Positions 17,046-26,937 are shown, numbered from the stretch's first letter. The stretch is 64,000 nt of DNA from WRHT01 sp031550525 (GCA_031550525.1 JAVBON010000026.1:20361-84360), one strand, 5' to 3'. The notes: a model not told the origin generated them from the sequence alone. Translations and numbers: made by a program.

Positions 17046-18020
17046 ATGCTGCAAATATACCAATCAGACGGCAAAAACATTATTCCGCTGGAAAATCTGC
17101 CTGAAGTTTTTTCCAATCAGGCGGAAAAAACTGGCGAAACCTGCCAGACTGATTACTGGCTAGACCTGACCAGCCCGAGCATTGAGGAACTGGAGACGGT
17201 TTCAGGCCGACTAAGCCTGCCTCTGGACTTTTTTACCGACTCCCTCGACCCGGCCGAGCGCTCGCATATAATGCGTAACGGCAACAGCGTGCTCATAATC
17301 GTGCGGGTCTCGCGCAAACCCATCGCAGGGCAAAAGTACACTTACACCACCTTGCCCATAGGCATTATCATTACCGCCGGGGCCGTGGTTACCATATGCA
17401 GCGAGGAGGGGCTGGTGCGCAAACTGGTGGAAAACAAGCTGCACGCGGGCCAAAGCCGCGAGCGTATACGCATAGCCCTTACGGTTTTGCAGCAGGTAAG
17501 CATACACTATATCGACCACTTGCAGGAAATGGACGCCCTGACGGGCGAAATAGAAGAGGCCATGCGCAAATCCACCCGCAACGAAGATCTCTCGCGCATG
17601 CTGCAACTGGAAAAAAATCTGGTCTATTTTCTTACAGCGCTTAAAGCCAACGCCATGGTGCTGGATAAAATGCTCACCTCCGGCAACTTTACCTGGCAGC
17701 AGGACGAAAACGAAATTCTGGTGGATGCCCTTACCGAAAGCAAACAGGCCGTTGAAATGGCGGAAATTTACACCCAAATTACCGGCAACATGAACGACGT
17801 TTTCGCCTCGATGATTTCCAACAACATGAACTCCGTAATGAAATTTCTCGCGGCCATTACCCTAATACTCATGGCCCCCACTATTATAGTAGGCCTGTAT
17901 GGCATGAACGTGCCCCTGCCCTTTCAGGATTCGCCCCTGGCTCTGGCCGGCATAATAGCCGTAACCGTTGCCGCCTGCGCGGCGTTGTGGAAGTACCTGC
18001 TCAAAAAACACTGGATGTAG
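17046..18020 (+). CDS. corA: CorA-family magnesium/divalent metal transporter
   Basis: A 324-residue protein with the CorA layout. It has a long soluble N-terminal domain with extended helices (ERIRIALTVLQQVSIHYIDHLQEMDALTGEIEEAM) and two C-terminal membrane helices. The first helix ends in the signature YGMN (LYGMNVPLPF), and the second is followed by a basic tail KYLLKKHWM. CorA forms a pentameric channel for Mg2+ and related ions. The internal ATG at 17046 is preferred over the upstream one at 17007 because AAAGGA lies seven bases before it and the family begins here. It stands alone. Confidence 0.9.
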   Translation: MLQIYQSDGKNIIPLENLPEVFSNQAEKTGETCQTDYWLDLTSPSIEELETVSGRLSLPLDFFTDSLDPAERSHIMRNGNSVLIIVRVSRKPIAGQKYTYTTLPIGIIITAGAVVTICSEEGLVRKLVENKLHAGQSRERIRIALTVLQQVSIHYIDHLQEMDALTGEIEEAMRKSTRNEDLSRMLQLEKNLVYFLTALKANAMVLDKMLTSGNFTWQQDENEILVDALTESKQAVEMAEIYTQITGNMNDVFASMISNNMNSVMKFLAAITLILMAPTIIVGLYGMNVPLPFQDSPLALAGIIAVTVAACAALWKYLLKKHWM

Positions 18021-18615
18021 CGCCCAAAACACGCTCTGTGGCATTCTTGGCGCAGTGCACGGGCGCGAAGCAAACCGCGCGAAAGGCGCATTGCCCGCCA
18101 AAAGCCATATATGCGCCGTTTTTTCACCTGCCTCATATCGAAGTAAAAAACCGTAGCGGCAGGCATGCTTTTGTCTTCAAATAATTATTATAATCTAATC
18201 AATATGTTATAGTTTTCAAATATATCCAGCAGAACATGCGCTTTTTAGAACATGGCGGCGTGCCTGCCAAAACAGACTGTTTACAAAAACCGCCAATATC
18301 AACAATTTGTTGTCACAACTAAATTTTTAAACAAATAAGCATGTTACCGCGCCAAGTTCGCCTTTTCCACTTTATCCAAAACTTTTTTACAGCAATCTCC
18401 ACATATTCACTATGCCAATAAGTTGTTTTTACAGGAAAATTTTGTTTGTGCCAACTTGTACTAGATTATGCAAAAATTAACATAATTTGTTTGGACTTGC
18501 ATAAAAATCACAGCCTGTTACATATAAAATCACGTGAATAACCTTTTGTTCGCCCGCTTGCCCACAATCTCGGCAAGCATAGTGGATAAGAACAAGACAA
18601 CCAGGAGGTTGGAAA
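18021..18615. other. Long intergenic region upstream of the formate dehydrogenase operon
   Basis: The 595 bases are AT-rich after 18180 and contain no credible gene. The part nearest the operon (18440-18530) has promoter-like AT-rich stretches, such as TTGGAC followed by TGTTACATATAAAAT, but I cannot assign a promoter with confidence. AGGAGG precedes the fdhA start. Confidence 0.5.
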
Positions 18616-21600
18616 ATGAAGAGGAGAGAGTTCCTCAAGCTTTCATGCTGTCTCGGCATGGGGCTTGCTCTCGGGCCGATCGGCTTTAACCTGACCACTG
18701 CCAGGGCCTATGCCGATGAACTCGGCAAGGCGGGCAAACTTAAAAGCGCCAGGCAGAGCCTTTCAATCTGCTGTTATTGCGCTGTCGGCTGCGGCCTTAT
18801 TTGCAGCACCGACGCCAAAACCGGCCAGGTTCTTAACGTTGAAGGCGACCCGGAAAACCCCATTAACGAAGGTTCACTCTGCGCCAAGGGCGCTGGCACC
18901 TACCAGACTTCAGCGAACAACGAGCACCGCCTTACAAAGGTGATGTATCGCGCTCCCTACAGCCACAAGTGGGAAGAAAAAGACTGGAACTGGGCCATAG
19001 ACCGCATAGCCCGTAAAATGAAAGACGTGCGCGATGCCGACTTTATTACCCACAACGCCAAAGGACAGTTGGTAAACCGTTGCGAAAGCCTTGCCCATAT
19101 GGGCAGCTCCAACGTTGACAGCGAAGAATGCTGGAACATGACCAGCTTTGTCCGTTCCATGGGCCTGGTGCATATAGATCACCAGGCGCGAGTCTGACAC
19201 GGCCCCACTGTACCGGCTCTGGCAGAGTCGTTCGGACGCGGCGCGATGACCAACCACTGGATAGACATTCAACACAGTGACGTAATATTAATTCAAGGCA
19301 GCAACGCTGCCGAAAACCACCCCATTTCCTTTAAATGGGTACTGCGCGCTCAGGATAAAGGCGCAAAAGTTATCCACGTCGACCCGCGCTTCACGCGCAC
19401 CTCGGCCCGCGCGGATATTCACACAGCCCTCCGCTCAGGCACCGACATCGCCTTTTTGAACGGCATGATGAAGTACATTATCGACAACGACAAGTACTTC
19501 AAAGAATACGTGCTTACCTACACCAACGCCGCCTTCATAGTTGACGGCAAGTTCAAATTCGATGACGGCCTTTTCAGCGGGTACGATTCCAAAAGCCGTA
19601 CCTACGACAAGTCTTTCTGGAAAATAGTCAAAGACGAAAAGGGCATTCCGCAACGCGATGAAACCCTTAAAAACCCGCGTTGCGTGTTCCAGTTGCTTAA
19701 AAAGCACGTTTCCCGCTACACGATTGAAAAGGTTTCTTCCATTACCGGCACCCCCGTGGCCGACCTCAAGCTGGTGTACGAAACCTTCGCCTCCACCGGC
19801 ACCAAAGATCGCGCGGGCACCGTAATGTACGCCCTTGGGCAAACCCACCACACCGTGGCCGTGCAGAACATACGCGCCCTGGCCATGGTGCAGCTCCTGC
19901 TGGGCAACATAGGCATTTGCGGCGGCGGCGTTAACGCCATGCGCGGCGAGCCTAACGTGCAAGGTTCCACCGACCACGCCCTGTTGTACCACTACCTGCC
20001 GGGCTACCTGGCGGCTCCGCGCTCCTCGCATGTAGACCTTAAAACCTATTGCGACAAAATCACCCCGGCCACTGCCGACCCCATGTCGGTAAACTGGTGG
20101 GGCAACACGCCCAAGTACATAACCAGCCTGCTTAAAGGCTGGTACGGCGACGCGGCCACAAAGGAAAACGACTTCGCCTACGGCTGGCTGCCCAAGGCCG
20201 ATGACGGCGTTGACTATTCCGTAATGACGCTGTTTGACAGAATGTACCAGGGCAAGATTAAAGGCCTGACCTGCGTCGCGCAAAACCTTGCCTGCTCGCT
20301 GCCCAACTCCAACAAGATCCGTCAGGCTATGACCAAGCTGGACTGGATGGTTCACGTTAACATTTTCGATAACGAAACCGCCTCCTTCTGGAAAAGCCCC
20401 GGCATAAACCCCCGTAACGTCAAAACCGAAGTGTTCCTGCTGCCCGCCACCGCCTCCATTGAGAAGGAAGGCAGCCAGGCCAACTCCGGCCGCTGGATGC
20501 AGTGGAAGTATTCCGTGGGCAAAGGCCCCGGCGATACCCTTTCCACCGGCGACATTATCGTGCGCATTCAGAAAAAGGTGCAGGAGCTGTACCGCAAGGA
20601 AGGCGGAACCTTCGCCGAGCCGGTAATCAACATGAACTCCGACGCCTTTGACGAAAACGGCATGTATAACGCCGAAAAAGTGGCCAAGCAGGTTAACGGC
20701 CAGTTTACCCGCGACGTTACCATTAACGGTGTGGCGTACAAAAAAGGCCAGTGCGTGCCCGGCTTTGCCTTGTTGCAAACCGACGGCTCCACCACCAGCG
20801 GCAACTGGATATGCTCCGGCAGCTTCACCGCCGACGGCACCAACCTTATGAAGCGCCGCGGCAAAAACGACCCCACCGGCCTTGGCCTCTACCCCGAATG
20901 GTCCTTTGCTTGGCCCATGAACCGGCGCATCATTTACAACCGCGCCTCCGTGGACAAAAACGGCCAGCCGTGGAACCCCAAAAAGCCCCTGCTGGTATGG
21001 CAAGACGGCAAATGGGTGGGTGACGTGGCCGACGGCGGCGCAGCCCCCATGGCAGCCAAAGGCGGCGTGCTGCCGTTTATTATGAAGGCGGACGGCGTTG
21101 CCTCCCTCTTCGGCAACGGCGCCAACGACGGTCCTTTCCCGGAACATTACGAGCCGCGTGAAAGTCCCTTCGCCAAGAACATGATGTCCAAACAGCTTAA
21201 CAGCCCCACCATCACCCTGTACAACGGCCCGATGGACAAGATAGCCAACGCGACAAAGGAATACCCCATTGTCATGACTACCTACTCCTCCACCGAGCAC
21301 TGGTGCACCGGCGGCATAACCCGTTGGCAGAGCTGGCTTACCGAAGCCATGCCGCAGGTGTATGTTGAAATAAGCACCGAGCTGGCCAAAGAAAAGGGCA
21401 TTAACAACGGCGACCAGGTAAAGGTTAAATCCGCCCGAGGCGCGCTTAACTGCGTGGCCATGGTTACCTCCCGTTTCCGCCCCTTCAGGTGCGACGGCAG
21501 AACCATTCATCAGGTAGGCATGACCTTTAACTACGGCTGGCTCTTCCCTGAAGACGCCGGCGACACAGCCAACCTGCTCTCGCCCACCGTGGGCGATGGA

Positions 21601-21654
21601 CACTCCATGACGCCTGAATACAAAGCGTTCATGGTTAACGTGGAAAAGGCATAG
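18616..21654 (+). CDS. fdhA: Selenocysteine formate dehydrogenase, alpha (catalytic) subunit
   Basis: A 1012-residue periplasmic molybdo/tungstopterin enzyme that oxidises formate to CO2. A twin-arginine signal (KRREFLKLS) leads the protein. An Fe4S4 site follows (CCYCAVGCGLICST, then SLCAKGAG). The TGA at 19195-19197 is in frame between ARV and HGPTV and is the active-site selenocysteine U194. The context ARV-U-HGPTV..GRGAMTNHW is what is seen in selenocysteine formate dehydrogenases, and the reading frame continues unbroken for 818 further residues. Molybdopterin-binding segments include GGGVNAMRGEPNVQGSTD and STEHWCTGGITRWQSWL. The start has AGGAGG upstream. Gene finders that stop at TGA will split it at 19197. 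Confidence 0.95.
19198..19240 (+). promoter_or_regulatory. Candidate bacterial SECIS hairpin
   Basis: Directly after the in-frame TGA, GGCTCT (19215-19220) and AGAGTC (19224-19229) can form a short stem, extended outward by CC with GG. This is about the distance at which SelB-binding hairpins lie in formate dehydrogenase messages. The apical loop is not an exact match to the E. coli fdhF element, so the precise fold is uncertain. Confidence 0.5.
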
Positions 21655-21664
21655 GAGGTAAGCC

Positions 21665-22309
21665 ATGAGTGACGGAAAGTCCTTTCTCGTTGACGTTTCG
21701 CGCTGCACAGGCTGCCGCGGCTGTCAAGTAGCATGCAAACAATGGAACCAACTGCCGGGTACCAAAACGTACCAGACCGGCAGCTATCAGAACCCGCCGG
21801 ACTTCAACGAGTTCACCTACAAATTGGTGCGCTTCTCCGAAGGCCGCAGGGAAAACGGCAAGCCATACTGGAACTTCTTTTCCGATATGTGCCGCCATTG
21901 CGTTACCCCGCCCTGCCAGGCAGGCATGGTTGAAAATGAAATTGTGCAGGATGAAGAAACCGGCGCAATCATCTTCACCAAAGATACCTTCAAAAGCGAC
22001 TACGAAACCTCGCGTTCCGCATGTCCTTTTGACGTGCCCCGCCAGCACCCCGATACCAAGGTGATGAGCAAGTGCACCATGTGCATAGACCGCGTAAAAG
22101 ACGGGAAGTTGCCCGCCTGCGTGCTCTCTTGCCCCACCAACGCCATTGAATTCGGCGACAGGGATGAAATACTCGCCAAGGTGGAAGAACGGGTGCAAAC
22201 CCTGAAAAAACGCTTCCCCAAAGTGCAGGCCCTTAATGCCGATTCCGTGCGCGTTATCTTCATTGTCACCGACGAACCCGACAAATATCACGAGTTCGCC
22301 GAGGGCTAA
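21665..22309 (+). CDS. fdhB: Formate dehydrogenase beta (iron-sulfur) subunit
   Basis: A 214-residue ferredoxin-like electron-transfer subunit with four Fe4S4 Cys clusters: CTGCRGCQVACKQW (residues about 16-29), CRHCVTPPCQAG, CPFDVPRQHPDTKVMSKCTMC and CVLSCPTNAIEFG. It carries electrons from the alpha subunit toward periplasmic cytochromes. It has no signal of its own, as expected if it is co-exported with the twin-arginine-bearing alpha subunit. It starts 11 bases after fdhA with AGGAGG between. No cytochrome c3-type third subunit gene follows, so the enzyme here is of the two-subunit soluble type. A strong terminator closes the operon. Confidence 0.93.
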   Translation: MSDGKSFLVDVSRCTGCRGCQVACKQWNQLPGTKTYQTGSYQNPPDFNEFTYKLVRFSEGRRENGKPYWNFFSDMCRHCVTPPCQAGMVENEIVQDEETGAIIFTKDTFKSDYETSRSACPFDVPRQHPDTKVMSKCTMCIDRVKDGKLPACVLSCPTNAIEFGDRDEILAKVEERVQTLKKRFPKVQALNADSVRVIFIVTDEPDKYHEFAEG

Positions 22310-22323
22310 ACCGATGTAATAAA

Positions 22324-22362
22324 GCCGGTTCTTGCTCTGGCTATGCCAGAGCAAGAACCGGC
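22324..22362 (+). terminator. Terminator after fdhAB
   Basis: A perfect 18-bp stem (GCCGGTTCTTGCTCTGGC and complement) closes a TAT loop. Only a short TTA follows, so it may also protect the 3' end of the transcript. Confidence 0.75.
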
Positions 22363-22641
22363 CTTACAGCGCCGGGCGCCGCCCCGCTTGCGGCAGGCAG
22401 TTGGCGCGCCCATAAAAATTTGCCAACCGCCTTTGATTATGCCGCCCCAATATTAAACCGTTCATACCAGCTAACCCGCGCCTTTTTCGCCTTTTAAACG
22501 CACATTGATTAAATGCCCGTTTTGTGTAAGCTAACGTCTTAACGCTGGCGCGGTAATAAAAAACGCGTTCCCCACACGCGGCTGATAACGGCTGACGCAT
22601 CCGCGCGCCTGAAAATAAAATTTTCAACACAGGAACATTTC

Positions 22642-23499
22642 ATGAGCAAAAAGCTGGAAGCATTTTTCAAACGCATGAGCGTTGAAAACCAGGAAGTGGC
22701 AGATCTTGTCGGGCAGTTTCGCGATACCGGCCTTATTTTCGAATCCATCCCCCCCATGTCCGGCTCAGTTGCCCTGCCGGAGCCAGACGCCATAATGTTC
22801 GGCCGGGGCAAGGCCTTTTTTCCGCTGGATGACTGGAAGCTGGAAGAACTGCAGCTTGATTCCGCCGCCCTTTATGCGGTGCAAGAATTGAAAAAGGTGT
22901 TTGAAGATCAGGCCGATGAGCTTGATAAGCTCGCCAAGGCCATAAAAAAAGAGCCCGAACTTGTGCCGGAACTGACCGGACTTATGCTTGAAGGCGATGT
23001 GGACAAAATATCGAAATTCGCCTCCAAAGCCAAAGTGGAAGAAGACCTGGTCCTCTATGTTCTGCAAAACGTGTTTCAAAAACGCGCCTCGGAAATTGCC
23101 CAGCAAGCAGCTCCGCTGCTGGCAAAGCTGCTTGAGGACGCTAAATGGCAGCAGGGCTACTGCCCAGTATGCGGCGCCGCCGCCAACATAAGCTTTTTGC
23201 AAGGCGAAGGCGGCTCGCGCCACCTGTGCTGCTCGCTCTGCCGCCAGCAATGGCGCTATGCGCGCAACGCCTGCCCCTACTGCGCCACTGATAAGCCCGA
23301 AAACATCACCGTATATTACGCTGAAGAAAAATCCGGGCACCGCGCCGAGGTATGCTCCGCCTGCAAACGCTACATTCTCTCTGCCGACTTGCGTAAAAAG
23401 TCCGATGACGTGCCCTTTGCCCACTACCTGGCCTTCGCCATGATCCCCCTTGATATGCTCATGAGCGACAAAGGCTTCGCGCCGGGCGTGGAAGGCTAA
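22642..23499 (+). CDS. fdhE: Formate dehydrogenase accessory protein FdhE
   Basis: A 285-residue cytoplasmic protein of the FdhE family, needed for maturation of exported formate dehydrogenases. The C-terminal half carries the family's rubredoxin-like Cys pairs: CPVCGAAANI, CCSLCRQQW, CPYCATDK and CSACKRYILSAD. These bind iron in E. coli FdhE, which interacts with the catalytic subunit before export. The N-terminal half is helical and acidic. The start has CAGGA eight bases upstream. It is separated from fdhB by a terminator and 280 non-coding bases, so it likely has its own promoter, in keeping with a separate chaperone role. Confidence 0.9.
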   Translation: MSKKLEAFFKRMSVENQEVADLVGQFRDTGLIFESIPPMSGSVALPEPDAIMFGRGKAFFPLDDWKLEELQLDSAALYAVQELKKVFEDQADELDKLAKAIKKEPELVPELTGLMLEGDVDKISKFASKAKVEEDLVLYVLQNVFQKRASEIAQQAAPLLAKLLEDAKWQQGYCPVCGAAANISFLQGEGGSRHLCCSLCRQQWRYARNACPYCATDKPENITVYYAEEKSGHRAEVCSACKRYILSADLRKKSDDVPFAHYLAFAMIPLDMLMSDKGFAPGVEG

Positions 23500-23516
23500 A
23501 CAAACCGCGAACATTT

Positions 23517-23555
23517 AACTAACCGCCGCGGGCATGATGCCTGCGGCGGTTAGTT
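23517..23555 (+). terminator. Terminator after fdhE
   Basis: AACTAACCGCCGCGGGC pairs with GCCTGCGGCGGTTAGTT through 17 positions with one wobble, around an ATGAT loop. Confidence 0.75.
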
Positions 23556-23785
23556 GTACAATAAATACACATACGTTTACTGTCTCCTATAAGTTTGCCA
23601 CTTCCTGTTCAGACAATGCCACACTGAGGCAAATCCACCTCTTCACACGCTTCAAAGGCGCAGCGGCTTCCCCGCGCTCACATCCTCGCTATACCTACAG
23701 ATAGGCAAACACGTAACTCATGCGCGAATGGGAATCGTTGAGGTAGACTTGGTAAAAATAAGAATTTTTTGATTTTCCGGGCAAG

Positions 23786-23845
23786 TTTCCGTTTTTTTGC
23801 GGCTGAGCGTACTCAATGTACGTGATGACGCAAAAAAAACGGAAA
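23786..23845. repeat. Long two-tier hairpin in a gene-free gap
   Basis: TTTCCGTTTTTTTGCG (23786-23801) and CGCAAAAAAAACGGAAA (23829-23845) are complementary apart from one extra A. They enclose a second stem GCGTAC-TCAAT-GTACGT. The rest of 23556-24050 shows no gene. A fragment at about 23883-23913 (CGCCCAGATCTAATCAAATCTGGACTCATCC) is related to the tail of repeat A. Confidence 0.6.
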
Positions 23846-24050
23846 AGGCTGTTTTTGCCGAGTATGCGGAAACAAATCTTCCGCCCAGATCTAATCAAAT
23901 CTGGACTCATCCTCTACACCTTTGCCAATTGTAAAATACTGCGGGCTGTGGCACTGTATGGGCTAAGACCCTGCGAAAACGCCGCGTTTTTTCAAGCCGG
24001 GCGGTAATATTTCGGGTTTTATATCCGATTAGTTTTTAAACGGGAAAATT

Positions 24051-24278
24051 ATGGAAGAAAAAATAGCCGCGATTATGTCGCTTATGCTGGGCAAAAACAT
24101 TGGCGTTGGCGACAAGGTGGAGATGCAAAGCGAGCCTGCCTGGGACTCTATGAAGCATATAGAGCTGATAATGACGCTGGAGCAGGAGTTGGGCGTGTCG
24201 TTTGAGCCGGAGGACATTCCGCTTTTAAAATCCATGGCCCTTATTGTGGATAAAACGCGGAGCCTGGCCGGTGAATAA
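24051..24278 (+). CDS. Acyl carrier protein (first of two)
   Basis: A 75-residue acidic protein with the acyl carrier fold. Ser33 in the WDSMKHIEL motif is the expected phosphopantetheine site, followed by helix III (LEQELGVSFEPEDIPLLKSM). It differs enough from housekeeping AcpP, where the motif is DSLDTVEL, to be a dedicated carrier. It opens a seven-gene operon in which every later junction but one overlaps. The following VOC gene begins inside its last codons. It would hold the growing acyl group made by the FabH-like enzymes downstream. Confidence 0.88.
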   Translation: MEEKIAAIMSLMLGKNIGVGDKVEMQSEPAWDSMKHIELIMTLEQELGVSFEPEDIPLLKSMALIVDKTRSLAGE

Positions 24279-24681
24279 CCTGCGCCTGCACCATATAGGC
24301 GTGGCTACCAGAGGCATAGCGCGCGAGCTGCCGGGCTTTGAGGCGCTGGGCTATAAGCCGGACGGGGACTATTTTACCGACCAAACGCAAAAAATACGCG
24401 GGCTGTTTATTTCAGCCCCCGGCCAGCCGGTGCTGGAGCTGCTTGAAAACCTGCACACTTCAGGCCCGTTGGATTCCTGCCTGGCCAAGGGCATAAAATT
24501 TTATCACTTCGCTTATGCAACGGACAATATTGAACGCAGCCGCGACGAACTTGCGGCAAAACACGGGGCCAAGGTTATAGTGCCGGTCACGGCGGCGGAA
24601 TATTTTAAAAAAGTGTGCTTTCTGATGCTCCCCAATATGATGATGATTGAACTGGTGCAGTTGCAAGCCGCAAGCGCATAA
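24271..24681 (+). CDS. VOC-superfamily protein, methylmalonyl-CoA epimerase/glyoxalase-like
   Basis: A 136-residue protein with the vicinal oxygen chelate fold. It starts LRLHHIGVATRGI, where the His is a typical metal ligand, and ends MMIELVQL, where the Glu is another. The central LLENLHTSGPLDSCLAKGIKFYHFAYAT supplies the second repeat. The closest relatives by eye are methylmalonyl-CoA epimerase-like proteins, which act on CoA thioesters. The GTG start at 24271 overlaps the ACP stop by eight bases with GGAG upstream. In this operon it may epimerise or isomerise an acyl-thioester, which is inference. Other VOC activities such as isomerase or dioxygenase are possible. Confidence 0.75.
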   Translation: MNNLRLHHIGVATRGIARELPGFEALGYKPDGDYFTDQTQKIRGLFISAPGQPVLELLENLHTSGPLDSCLAKGIKFYHFAYATDNIERSRDELAAKHGAKVIVPVTAAEYFKKVCFLMLPNMMMIELVQLQAASA

Positions 24682-24718
24682 GCGCGATAAAGCCCCATTG
24701 CTGAACAGGATAGGCCGC

Positions 24719-25798
24719 ATGGCGCAATTTGTTATAAAAAACATCCGTCTGGCCGGGTGCGCGGTTGTTACCGGCGAGCAAACCTTGCGGCTGGACGACT
24801 TTCCGGAATATTACAACAATGATCCGGCCCTGCTGGCCCGCATGAAAAAAACCATCGGCTTCGGGCAACGCCAGGTGGCCGCGCCCGCCACCACCACCTG
24901 CGATTTATGCTCCGCCGCCGCCAAACGTCTTATGCGGGCTTTGAATATAGAGCCGCAACAGCTTGACGCCGTCATATCCGTAACCCAAACGCCGGATTAT
25001 TACATGCCAGGCAACGCCCATGCGCTGCACGCCGCCCTTGGCCTGCCCAAAGACGCGGTGGCGCTGGACGTGGAGCTGGGCTGCTCCGGCTACGTGTACG
25101 GGCTGTGGCTTAGCGGCATGATGCTCGCCTCCGGCCTGCGCCGGGTGCTGCTGGTGGCGGGAGACACTTTAAGCAAAGCCGCTGGTCCGCGCGATAGAAG
25201 CGTGGCCCCCCTGTTTGGCGATGCCGGCAGCGCCACTATAGTGGAATTAAACCCGGAAGCGGCAAACACCTACTTTGTGCTGCGCTCCGATGGCACTGGC
25301 CTGAAAAAAATGTACATACCCGCCGGTGGCTACCGCGCGCCGTCCAACCCACAAACTCAAAAAGCCGTGCCGGATGCCGAAGGCAACCTGCGCAGTCCGG
25401 AAGATATTTATATGGACGGCTTCGGCATTTTTGAATTCACCATGTCCGAACAGCCGGAGCTTTTGCGGCAGGTGTTGGAGTTTTCCGGCAAAGACGTTGC
25501 GGATATCGACTACTTCGTCCTGCACCAGGCCAACAGATATATAGTGGAAACCATTACCAGAAAAGCCAAGATTCCGCCGGAAAAAGCCCCCTCAGACTGC
25601 TTTACGCGCTTCGGCAACCAAAACTCCGCCTCCATACCCGGCGTGCTCTGCGGCAGTTTGGCTCCGGCTCTGGCCGGGCGCAAGGCGCTGGCGGTGCTGC
25701 AAGGCTTTGGGGTGGGCCTTTCTTGGGGGGCCTGCCAGTTGGAGCTGGATGATATAGTGTGCCTCGAGCCAATAGCTTACCAGGGGGCCGTAAAATGA
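24719..25798 (+). CDS. 3-oxoacyl-ACP synthase III (FabH-like), first paralogue
   Basis: A 359-residue thiolase-fold condensing enzyme. The Cys-His-Asn triad of FabH enzymes is visible: C122 (ELGCSGYVYGLW), H269 (VLHQANRYI) and N300 (FGNQNSASIP). FGDAGSAT near residue 166 is also typical. It would join an acyl-CoA starter to a malonyl- or similar thioester on an ACP. The start at 24719 fits family length and has AGGA upstream; the longer reading frame from 24647 overlaps the VOC gene. Its stop overlaps the start of the second paralogue (ATGA). It is clearly related to that neighbour, but diverged. Confidence 0.88.
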   Translation: MAQFVIKNIRLAGCAVVTGEQTLRLDDFPEYYNNDPALLARMKKTIGFGQRQVAAPATTTCDLCSAAAKRLMRALNIEPQQLDAVISVTQTPDYYMPGNAHALHAALGLPKDAVALDVELGCSGYVYGLWLSGMMLASGLRRVLLVAGDTLSKAAGPRDRSVAPLFGDAGSATIVELNPEAANTYFVLRSDGTGLKKMYIPAGGYRAPSNPQTQKAVPDAEGNLRSPEDIYMDGFGIFEFTMSEQPELLRQVLEFSGKDVADIDYFVLHQANRYIVETITRKAKIPPEKAPSDCFTRFGNQNSASIPGVLCGSLAPALAGRKALAVLQGFGVGLSWGACQLELDDIVCLEPIAYQGAVK

Positions 25799-26937
25799 AG
25801 TGCTCTTTCTCGGGTGTGGCCGTGCAAGGCATGGTGGCCGTTGTGCCGCCTGTCCGCATAAATATTGACGATGAAATCGCCTTTTTTGACAACAACCCCA
25901 AAAAGCTGGCGCGCGCCAAAAACATGATTGGCTACGGCGCCCGCCATGTGGTCGATGCTGGCGTGACTGCCGTGGATTTGTGCGAGCAGGCCGCGTTAAA
26001 GCTTATAAAAGGCATGGGCCTTGACCCGCAAAGCATTGACGCGCTGGTGCTGGTAAACCAAAGCCCGGATCATTTCCACCCTGCCGGGGCCTGCATATTG
26101 CAGGGCCGCTTGGGGCTTTCCGCCGAATGCGCGGCTTTTGACGTTGCCATGGGCTGTTCCGGCTATGTTTACGGCCTCTGGCTGGCCCACTCCCTTATCG
26201 CCTCCGGCGCGGCGCAAAAACTGCTGTTGCTGGCTGGCGACACCCCCAGCATACATACCGACAGGCGCAACCGGCTGGTAAACCCGCTTTTTGGCGATGC
26301 GGGCTCCGCCACCCTGCTCACGCGGGCCGATGACGGGCGCAAGGCCTTTTTTAATCTCGCCACCGACGGCAGGCGCTGGCACAGCATAGCCATGCCCGCC
26401 GGGGGCTTTCGCCTGCGGGCCGATGCGGATATTTTAAGCCGTGAATACGCCGACGAGGCGGGGAATATCTGGAAGCTGACCGACGGCCTTATTGACGGTA
26501 TGGCGGTTTTTGACTTCAGCACGCATGAAGTGCCGCAAAATATATCCGGCCTGCTGGCTTACGCAGGGCTGAAGACGGATGACATTGACTTTTTCGCCCT
26601 GCATCAGGCCAACAAACAAATTGTGCAGGGCATAGGCTTGTCTCTGGGCCTTTCTGCCGATAAGATCTTTTGGCGGACCTTTGAAAAATACGGCAACCAG
26701 TCCACAGCCTCAGTAGCTGGCGCTTTGTGCGACGCGCTGGAACAAAGCATGCCCGGCAGCGACTTGAGGCTGCTCTTAAGCGGCTTTGGGGTCGGCCTCT
26801 CATGGGGCAGTGCCGTTATTGAAACAAAGCGGGCCTATAACGGCGGGGTGCAAATTTTAGAGAGCAGCCCGCAAGCGCAAAGCAGAGTAAACATGGTCGA
26901 GTTCTGGCAAAATAAATTTCTGAAAAAGGGAATCTGA
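25795..26937 (+). CDS. 3-oxoacyl-ACP synthase III (FabH-like), second paralogue
   Basis: A 380-residue FabH-like enzyme with the triad C121 (AMGCSGYVYGLW), H270 (ALHQANKQI) and N301 (YGNQSTASVAG), and NPLFGDAGSAT near residue 163. It shares long identical stretches around the catalytic Cys with the upstream paralogue, so the two probably arose by duplication, but the substrate-facing regions differ. It starts by ATGA overlap with the previous gene and ends by TGATG overlap with the second ACP gene, so stoichiometric coexpression is likely. It may run a second condensation or form a heterodimer with the first paralogue, as some FabH-like pairs do. Confidence 0.87.
   Translation: MKCSFSGVAVQGMVAVVPPVRINIDDEIAFFDNNPKKLARAKNMIGYGARHVVDAGVTAVDLCEQAALKLIKGMGLDPQSIDALVLVNQSPDHFHPAGACILQGRLGLSAECAAFDVAMGCSGYVYGLWLAHSLIASGAAQKLLLLAGDTPSIHTDRRNRLVNPLFGDAGSATLLTRADDGRKAFFNLATDGRRWHSIAMPAGGFRLRADADILSREYADEAGNIWKLTDGLIDGMAVFDFSTHEVPQNISGLLAYAGLKTDDIDFFALHQANKQIVQGIGLSLGLSADKIFWRTFEKYGNQSTASVAGALCDALEQSMPGSDLRLLLSGFGVGLSWGSAVIETKRAYNGGVQILESSPQAQSRVNMVEFWQNKFLKKGI

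Noticed and set aside
18616..19197. Truncated or frameshifted formate dehydrogenase
   Set aside because: The TGA is in the same frame as the remaining 818 codons and occupies the known selenocysteine position; there is no frame change.
19435..21708. Large open frame antisense to the formate dehydrogenase gene
   Set aside because: It mirrors the codon structure of a clearly real gene on the other strand and has no recognisable motif; the same applies to the long antisense frames at 13532-14917, 50347-51630 and 58821-60062.
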